A stretch of DNA of 64,000 bases from Bradyrhizobium sp. 141 (GTDB taxonomy: Bacteria > Pseudomonadota > Alphaproteobacteria > Rhizobiales > Xanthobacteraceae): positions 1 through 64,000 of the forward strand of contig NZ_JADPKR010000013.1 of assembly GCF_023074055.1 (NCBI RefSeq), written 5' to 3'. Both the position numbers and the translations under genes were made by a program. How positions within the stretch are numbered: position 1 is the stretch's first letter; each line of letters begins with the position of its first letter. Below are positions 17,201 to 26,200 of the stretch, in pieces. The notes under the pieces were generated by a model. It saw nothing but the letters and a program-made list of their open reading frames with translations. It made no database searches and had not been told where the DNA came from.

Positions 17201-20200
17201 TGGTGGCGCGACGATCATCGCGACGACGATGTCGCGCGAGACCTTCGCCTATATCACCAATGCCACGGTCGGCGGCGTGCAGTCGTCGAGCGAGACGGTC
17301 GGCGCCGTCACCGTGAAGGCCAATGCGGAGCAGGATGCATCTTCGATCGCGATCGGCTTCAACACCGGCTCGGTCGGGCTCAACGTCTTCCAGGCGACCA
17401 CGGAAGCCTATGTCGACGGCGGCGCGCTGACGGCTTCGTCACTGACGGTGAACGCCAACAACAACACCGGCATCTTCTCCGCGAACGGCTCCGGTGCCTA
17501 TGGCAGCCAGGCCGCGATCGGCGCGGCGTTCCTGGTCCAGGTCTCCTCGAACCGGACCCTGGCCTATGTCGGCGACGAGTTCCACTATCAGGGCAACGGC
17601 GCTGCGCACACGACCGCGCTCAATTTGAGCGGCGCGCTCGACGTCGAGGCCAAGACCAAGAACCGCTTCGAGGCCTACGCGATCGGCGGTGCGCTTTCGA
17701 CCGGCACGGCGGCGATCGCCGGCATGGCCAACATCGAGATCGCCAACAACACCACCATCGCCGGCGTCTACGACACCACGCTGCAGGGGGTGACGGGCGG
17801 TGCGGCCGGCGCGGTGACCATCAACGCCAACGAGGACGTTGCGATCAAGGAGATCGCCGGCGCGCTCGCGGTCGGCGCCAGCGGGGCGGGCGTTGGCGTG
17901 GGTGCAGCGGCCAACATCATTGTGTTCAAGAGCCAGACCGTCGCGGAAAGCCGCAACAGCAATCTGAATTCGTCCGGCGCGATCAATGTGGGCGCGCTCA
18001 GCACCAAGGAAGTGCTGTCCTACGCGGTCACCGCCGGCATCGGCGGCAGCGTCGGCATCGGTGCGACCGTCGGCGTCATCATCAGCGGCACCAACACCGC
18101 CGATCCGGATACGCAGGGGCAGCAGACCGGCCAACTCAACCAGAACGGCAACGGCACCATTGCCTCCGTGAATGCCGGCACCAACAATACGCATGGCAGC
18201 GACGCGGTCGCGAGCGGCACCGCCGGCAATCCGAACAGTGCCAGTGTGACGTCGACCTACAACGTCAGTAGCGTGCTGACCGGCGGCAATGACGGCGTCA
18301 CCGCGCAGATTGCAGGCGGCAACGTCACGGGCACGCAGGTCAATGTCGGCGCCACCAGCGCCAATGCGGCCAAGATGTACCTGCTCGGCGCCGGCTTCGC
18401 GAAGAACGTCGGTATCGGCGCCGGCATCGGCTACACCAGCGTCAACAGCAGCGTGCTGGCCAATCTGAGCGCGATCGTATCCGCGCCGTCCGTGACCGTT
18501 GCAGCGGTCGTGAAGGACGCCGACACCGGGCCTTATGCCGGCAAGACCATCGACACCGAGGCGATCGCGGGCGGCGCGGCGCTTTACTTCGGCGCGCAGG
18601 CTGCGGTTGCGGTCGGCAATGTCGCCAATACCGTGACAGCGCAGCTCGGAGGCCAGATCACCGGCACGGGCGGCACCGGCGTCGCCGTCATGGCGCAGGA
18701 TTCCTCGACCCAAGTGGTCTTCACAGGCGGCGTCACCGCCGGTGCCGCAGCGGTCGGCGCTTCGGTCGCGACGGCCGGACGGTCGAGCTCGGTCGCGGCG
18801 AAGGTTCTGGACGATGCCACGATCAATGCCTCGACGCTGGCGGTGGGCGCGGCTGGAGCCGGCACGTTGTCGACGACCGCAACGGCGCTGGGCGGCGGCA
18901 TCCTCGCCGGCGTCGGCGCGGATGCGGAGGCGCACGAGAATTCGAGCGTGACCGCCGAGATCGGCGCGGGTTCCTCGATCACCACGTCCGCGAACGGTGT
19001 CGGCACGCTGGTGACGGCATCGATCACGCCCAATCTGTCGAGCGAGGCGATCGGCGTCTCGGTGGGTGGTGCTGCGGTCGGCGTCGCCATCGCCCAGTCG
19101 ACGGTCGGAGCTACTGTTAGGGCCGATGTCGGCGACAACGCCATCTTCTCGGGCGGCGCGCTCGCCGTGACCGCGATGGCGCTCGTCCCGATCATCGGTA
19201 CGCAGACCAACACTGACGGAAGCACGACGACGATCTATGGCACGACGACCTACGCCAAGGCGCTTGCCGGCGGCGGCGGTTCGCTGATCGGCGCGCAGGG
19301 CAGTTACGCCAAAGCCTCCCAGAACGCGACCGTCAGCGCGTATGGCGGAACCGGGATCGAGCTTCCGAACGCCGATGTGCTCATCGCGGCTCAGAACGAC
19401 AGCGCTCAATACGCCGAGGCGACCGGCCTTTCGAGTGGTTTCCTGGCCCTGGGCGCGACCGTCGCTCAGACCTCCTCGAACGCGCACACCTATGCCTATC
19501 TGGGCGCGCCTGCGGACATGGATAGCCTCAATCACGCCAACTACACGGGCATCCTCGAGATCACCGCCACGGGCAAGGATACCAACGTCGCCAACGCGAC
19601 GGTCGGTGCGGGCGGCACCTACGCCGGCGCCGCGGCGGTCGCCACGACCAGCTCGACCGCAGTCACCAATGCGCGGTTCGACGGCGCTACGACCGACGAC
19701 ACGCTCTATTTCGGCGGCCTCAGCGTCAGGGCCACGCACACCACCAATTATGCCTCCAACGGCGATGCCTACCAGGCGTCCACGGCCGGCGTCTCCGCCG
19801 GCAAGGCGCAGAATGACGTCACCTCGACCACCACCGCCGAGATCGGAACGCATCTGATCATCAATACGGATGGCGGCGATATCGCTGTCATTTCCAACGA
19901 CATCGTCAACCAGGCCGGCGGCGGTGCGCGTTCCGGGTCCGGCGGCTCGTTCTCGGGTGCCGCTGCGCTGAGCGACTCGCATGTCACCCAGACCGTCACC
20001 ACCAATATCGGCGCCGGAACGATCCTGAGCCTCAACGGTGACCCGCGCACGTCGACGGGCGTGATCGACATCGAGGCCTACAACACGCTGAACACCAGGG
20101 ACACGGCGAGCCTGGCCACCGCCAGCTTCTTTGCCGGCGGCGGCGCCGAATCCAACATGACGGCGAACGCCACGCTTGCGGTCAACATCCATGCCCGCGA

Positions 20201-23200
20201 GCTGTTCAGCGTCGGCAAGATCTTCATCGGCACGGCTGCGAAGATGGCGGCGTCCAACAACGCCAATGCCAGCCTCTACGGCGCGATCGCCGGCGTTGGC
20301 GCCAGCACCAATACCTGGGTGCACGCCGACCAGGACGTCACCGTCGACAGCGGCACGACGATCCAGGCCTGGCGCGACATCAATATTTTCGCCGGCATGT
20401 CGGGCGACACCATCACCTTCAGCAGCATCCAGGCGACTGCGACGACGGTCGTCTACAACAATACCGCCATTCCGATCTCGACCCTCTACCGCGGCACGGC
20501 CAATGCCGGGGGCGACAGCACCCTGACGCTCTCCGACGGCTCGCGTGTGCTCGGCGTCCGCGACATCTACCTGGGCGCAACCCAGGGGCAGGTCACGGCG
20601 TCCGGCAATGGCAGCAATTACAATCCGTATCTGGACATCTTCAGCGCGAAGAACAGCGACAACCACAGCCACACCAGCGGAACCGGCGATGTCGCGCTCA
20701 ACGGCCTGGTGGTGGCGGGCATCAACAACGACGTGACGATCACGATCGATCTCGGTGCAAGCTCGCCGACCCTGAGCACGACGAGTCCGTATTCGTCGCT
20801 ATCATCCACGCTCGAATACGTCGCCGACGTCGATCATTTCAGCCCGGTGAAGAGCTGGAACCACCAGACGGTGCAGTACACCATCGTCGGCGGCTTCAAT
20901 CCCTACCAGAACGTCGTCAACCAGCTCGTCACGCTGACTGGCCTCACCGAGACGCAGATCCGGTCCGCGCTCGCGATCCGGACGCCGACGCCGACGATGG
21001 CCCCGTCCGGCGCCGATCCGACCGGCGACTTCCAGCGTCAGATCAACGCCTTGATCCAGCAGGCGCCGTACACCTCCGACGCCCCCGGCAACGCGTTCGC
21101 GTTCGGAGACATGCTGGTGTCCGCCGGCAACGTCTCGATCCTGGCTCAGAAGCTGAGCGGAAACAGCCTCGCCGGTCACTCGGCGCCGGCGGTCATCGCG
21201 CGCGGCTCGCCGATGATCAAGGTCGAGAACCGCGGTCTCGACTTCATGGACTTCGCGAACCTCACGGTCACCAATGTGACCGGCGGCAACATCACCTACC
21301 GCCAGATCGACCATGTCGATCCGGATTCGCATTCCAACGTGACCTTCACCGCCACGCCGAGCGCGACGCCGATCATCGACATCTCGGCGACCTACAACCG
21401 CGTCGATCCCAACAGCGGGCTCGGCGTCGACGGCAGCGGCAACCAGCTGACCCGCAAGCCCGACATCTATTTCGACGGCATCGTCACCAATGAAGGTGGC
21501 CTGCTCAAGATCACCAACAATCTGGGCAGCATCGTCGCGTCGCAGTCGCTCAATGCCGCCACCATCCAGATGGTGGCGCCCAACGGTTCGTTCGTGTTCC
21601 TCGGCGGTATCGGCAGCTTCTACAATTCGAACCACGATGTCACCGCGCAATGGGCCGGTGTGCAGTACAAGCCGGCCGACAACGACACGCTGACGGCGGT
21701 GATGGCGGCGGCGACCTATCTCGGCGCCTATGGCGACTACGCGACCAGCCCGCATATCGGCGCAGGCGGCAATCACCCGTATTTCTATTACTGCTGCGTC
21801 GACGGAAATACCGGCGTTCAACAAACGGCCGCCAACAGCACCGTCTTCACCGCGCGCATGCTGATGACCTATTACGACGGCCTGTCGCTCTATTCGGCAA
21901 TCTTCCTGCCGATGGGCAACGGCACGCCCAACGGAGGCGGCGGCAGCGTGGGCAGCACCGCCACGCTCGCGGCGATGGAAGGGCCGACGGTCCAACCGAT
22001 CGTCACCGCGCCGTGGGAACGGAACACCTATGCCGGCCAGGGCGTCTTCAGCAACACGACCTACGATTACACCACGACCTCGACGGATGCCCAGGGCAAC
22101 ACCGTCACCACCAACCACACGGCCAGGTTCTACTCGCCGTTCAATTGCGATGGGTGCGGGGCCTATTTCCAGGTCGTCAACATCCAGAACGATGTGATCA
22201 CCCCGAGGACCGCGAACACCAACGCGATCACGAATTGGGCCTCGACCACGCCCTCGGGATACCAGAACCCCGCGAACGCGCCCTTCATCCTCGGGCAGGC
22301 GATCATCATCTCGGCGGGTGTCATCAACGTCAACGGGCTGATCCAGAGCGGCACGAGCAGCAATTACTCGGTCGACATCGGCAGCGGCGCGTTGTCCGCC
22401 ATCAACAGCCTCAAGGGTAACAGCGCGGCCTTCGCCCAGGCCCAGGCCAACGCGCGGAACGGCAGCTATTACGACATCACGGCAGCTGCCGCGCCGCTGG
22501 TCGCCAGCGATATCAAGATCGGTGTGCGGTACAACGCGCTGACCGACCAGATCCTCGTGAACGGCGTGGTGCAGGGCTCGGGCGGCTACGTCTATCTGAA
22601 CGGCAAGATCATCTCGACATCGACCGACGGCACCTCCCAGGGCACGATCGCGGTCAAGGGCGGTGCGGGCACGATCACGGTCAACAACTCCACCGGGCTC
22701 CAGCTCGTCACCAATACCATCAACACCGGCGTCAGCGCGCCCAGCGTGATTCAGATCGTCGATCAGCTTCAGCAGCAGACGACTTGGTACGTCTACAATC
22801 CGTCCGCGTCGGGTGGACAGCAGGTGTCGACGTACAGGACAGCCGGCGTCAATGCGAGCGCGTACACCGGCGCGATGTTGACCGGCATGAGCGGAACGGC
22901 TGGCATCCAGTACGCCGTGAAGCCCAACATGTACTACCAGTGGGTCGACACGGCGACGCTCGATCGTCCGGTGACCAGCACGCAGTTCGACTATGGCTGG
23001 CACTACACGCCGAATGCGGCGACCGGAGAGAACTGGACCCGCACCATCAGCCTGGTCGAGAACGTGATGCAGGCCACGGGCGGGGGCGGCAATACCGGCC
23101 AATTGCAGACCGCCAATTTCCAGGAGGTGGTCACGGCGACCGGCAGTTATCACGGCGGTGGCTACAACACGAGTTCTGGCAATTGCTGCGGTGCGGACGC

Positions 23201-26200
23201 CCATTTCGACTGGTTTCAGCAGATCTACGATCACCTGACCCTGACGCTGACCAACACGGTCAAGGCGTCGAACCCGATCAACATCCAGTTCAGCGGCGGC
23301 GGCGCGAGCACGGTCAATGTCAGCTCGAACTCCGGCATCGTCATCAACGGGCCGATCAACAACCTCTCGGGTTCGACGACGCTGATCGCCACCGGTGCCA
23401 ATTCGGCCATTACGTCCGGGGCGAACGCGAACAACCCGATGATCTCGGGCAAGAACGTGACGCTGCAGGCCGATGGGGGCATCGGTTCGCTCGGCGCGAG
23501 CGGCACGCCGGTCCAGGTGCAGGTCTACGGCGGCAATCTGACCGCCACGTCGATCGATCGCGACATCGCAATCGCGGCCGTCGGCTCGCTCTCGATCAAC
23601 CAGGTCGCCGTCGCTTCGGGTGTCTCCGGGCGCGCGCCGCAGGGCAGCGTCTTCATCTCGGCGACCGGCGACATCAACTCGGCGGCCGCTTACAACGTCG
23701 CCACCCCCGTCGTGATCGGCAAGAATATCGAGATCAACTCCACCGCGGGCGCAATCGGCGCGACGAGCGCCGTCGTCAACGGCGCGTCCACCCTGACCAA
23801 CATCAATCCGCTGGTGATCCAGGCGACGGGGACGGTCCAAGCCGACGGCACCGTCGACGGCGGTGTTCTCGACAGCGCTTCGGCGACCGGCACCTATATC
23901 GTCCAGTCCAAGGGCGATTTGCGCCTCGGCACGATCCAGTCGACCGGCGGCCCGGTCTTCCTGGAGGCCGCCGGCTCCGACGGCAACCAGGCCAGCATTT
24001 TGAACGGCCGAGCGGCGGTTGGTCTCACCCAGGCGCAGAGCCAGCATCTCCAGAACGTCTGGACCAGCCTCGATCTGCTCAGCGGCAACGCCGCCACCAA
24101 CGCGGTCAACAGCTACCAGTCCATGGTGACGTCGGCCTATAACGACTACTTCCAGCTCAAGAACATCGCGTTCCCGAACGGCAGCACCTACAATCCAACC
24201 TCGGTGGGACTGACGGTGCTGCGGGCGCAGGTGGCTGCCAAGCTCGGCATCGATCCCGCCAACGTCACGACGACGCAGATGAAGGCCGAGGCGACGACGC
24301 GGTTCCTGCGGGATCAGTTCCTGCTCGGCAAGATCAGCACCGACGAGCTCAAGAGCTCGCTGACGAATTTGCTTGGCACCGCGCCCGCAGATCCGCTGGC
24401 GACCCTGTTCGGCAGCTCGCTGTCGACGACCCTGTTCACCAAGCTGTTCGACGGCGTCTCGACCGCCAATCAGCGCTTGCCAAGCAACACGGCGCTGCAG
24501 ACGGCGCTCGATGCCTACAACGCGAACTACACCTATACGCTCGCATCGACCGAGCGGGTGTACGGCATCATCACCGCGGGCTCACAGTGGACGCAGAGCC
24601 AGCTCGCCTACACGGTCTCGTCGTCGGCCGTCGGCGCGGCACCGCCGCCAATCGACGACAACGTCGTGGCCAATGTCAGCGCTAACCAGATCATGTTCTA
24701 CGCGCCGCGTGGCTCGGTCGGCAATTCGGCGGCGCCCCAGACCTTCACCTTCACCAGCGTCGATTCCTCGTCGCTGACGCCGGAGCAGAGGGGCTTGCTC
24801 GCGACGGCCGGTCCCGGTCAGCTCACCGTCGGCGCGGTCACGGATCCGACGACCCATGTCACGACCTATACGGTCAGCCTGTCGCAGCAGAATCTCGTCG
24901 TGGTCGACAACCCGATCGCGATCTCGGCCAAGGCGCTGACGAATATCTATCTCGGCAGCAAGAACAGCCTCGCACTCGGCGGCGTCACCGCGAATTACGG
25001 TCCGATCACGGCCGCACGGGCTAACGGCATCGAGGTCACCGGTCGGGGCGACGTCAAGCTCGACGCCGTGACCAGCATCTCCGCCAATGTGGGCGGGGCC
25101 GTGATATCGGGTGATATCGGCAACCTGACCCTGATCGCCGAGCACGGCAATATCGGTGCCCCCGGGACCGCCGGAAGCAATCCCGCGACCAATCCGAATG
25201 CGATCCAGATCGCGTTCGCCGACCCCGGCAACGACCAGCTCGACCAGGTCTCGTCGGCGCAGGGCATCTATGTGAAGCAGACCACCGGCGATCTCATCCT
25301 CGGCAACATCTCCGCCGGCAATGCGATCCAGCTGGCTGCGACCGGCAGCATCTACGCCGAAGCCGGCTTTACGGATCGCAGCGCGATCCACATCCTTGGC
25401 ACTGACCTCGACCTGCGCGCCAGCGGCAGCATCGGCTTCAACGGATCGACATTCCAGCCGCTGCAGGTGAACATCTCCGGTGCTGTGACCGGCTCGGCAG
25501 TCGGCGACCTCAGCCTCCTCGCGGTCACCGGCGATCTCGTGGTCGGCACGAGCGGCACCTACGGGACGCTGACGGCGGGCGGCGCGCTGACGCTGAACGT
25601 TGCGCGCGGCGCGCTCACCATCAACACCAGCATCACCAGCGGCGGCCTGATGCAGCTGCTCGCCAATCGCGGCATGACCTTTGCGGCCGGCACCAGCGCG
25701 GCGCCGGTGGTTGCAACCAGCAGCTCGGACGGCGTGACGCTGGTAGCTGCGACGCTGTCGATGGGCGCCTATTCGGCCGTCAACGCGGCCGGACTGATCT
25801 CGGTGACCACCACGGGCGACGCGACGATCGGCCAGCTGAATTCGCCGCTGTCCTACGCGGCCGCCTCGAACGCGCCCTCGATCATCGTCACCGCCGGCGG
25901 TGTTGCCTCGCTCGGAGCGATCATCGACAATGGCGACGGCCAGACCAAATTCCTCGCCTCCGGCGCAGGCGCCGAAGTGTTACTGAGCGCATCGAACGGC
26001 ATCGGTAACGCGACGGGCCGGTTCACCTTCAGCGCCGCGCGGCTGTCGGCAAGCGCGAGCGCCGGCGACATCTACGTCAAGGCTCTCACCGACACGGAAG
26101 TGAGCCTGCTGTCGGCCGTGAAGGGCAGCGTCGACATCATCGGTACGGGCGGGCTGACGCTCGACCAGGTGGTCGCAGGCACGGCGACCGGCGCGAGCGG

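Noticed and set aside
13860..19510. Possible CRISPR-like or satellite array in tpsA
   Set aside because: Repeats are protein-level, degenerate and in frame, with no constant direct repeat and unique spacer pattern.
17439..24047. Two very long minus-strand open frames (1077 and 1081 codons) opposite tpsA
   Set aside because: They are antisense shadows caused by the strong third-position GC bias of tpsA. The translations are Arg/Asp/Gly-rich with no domains, and no ribosome-binding context was found.
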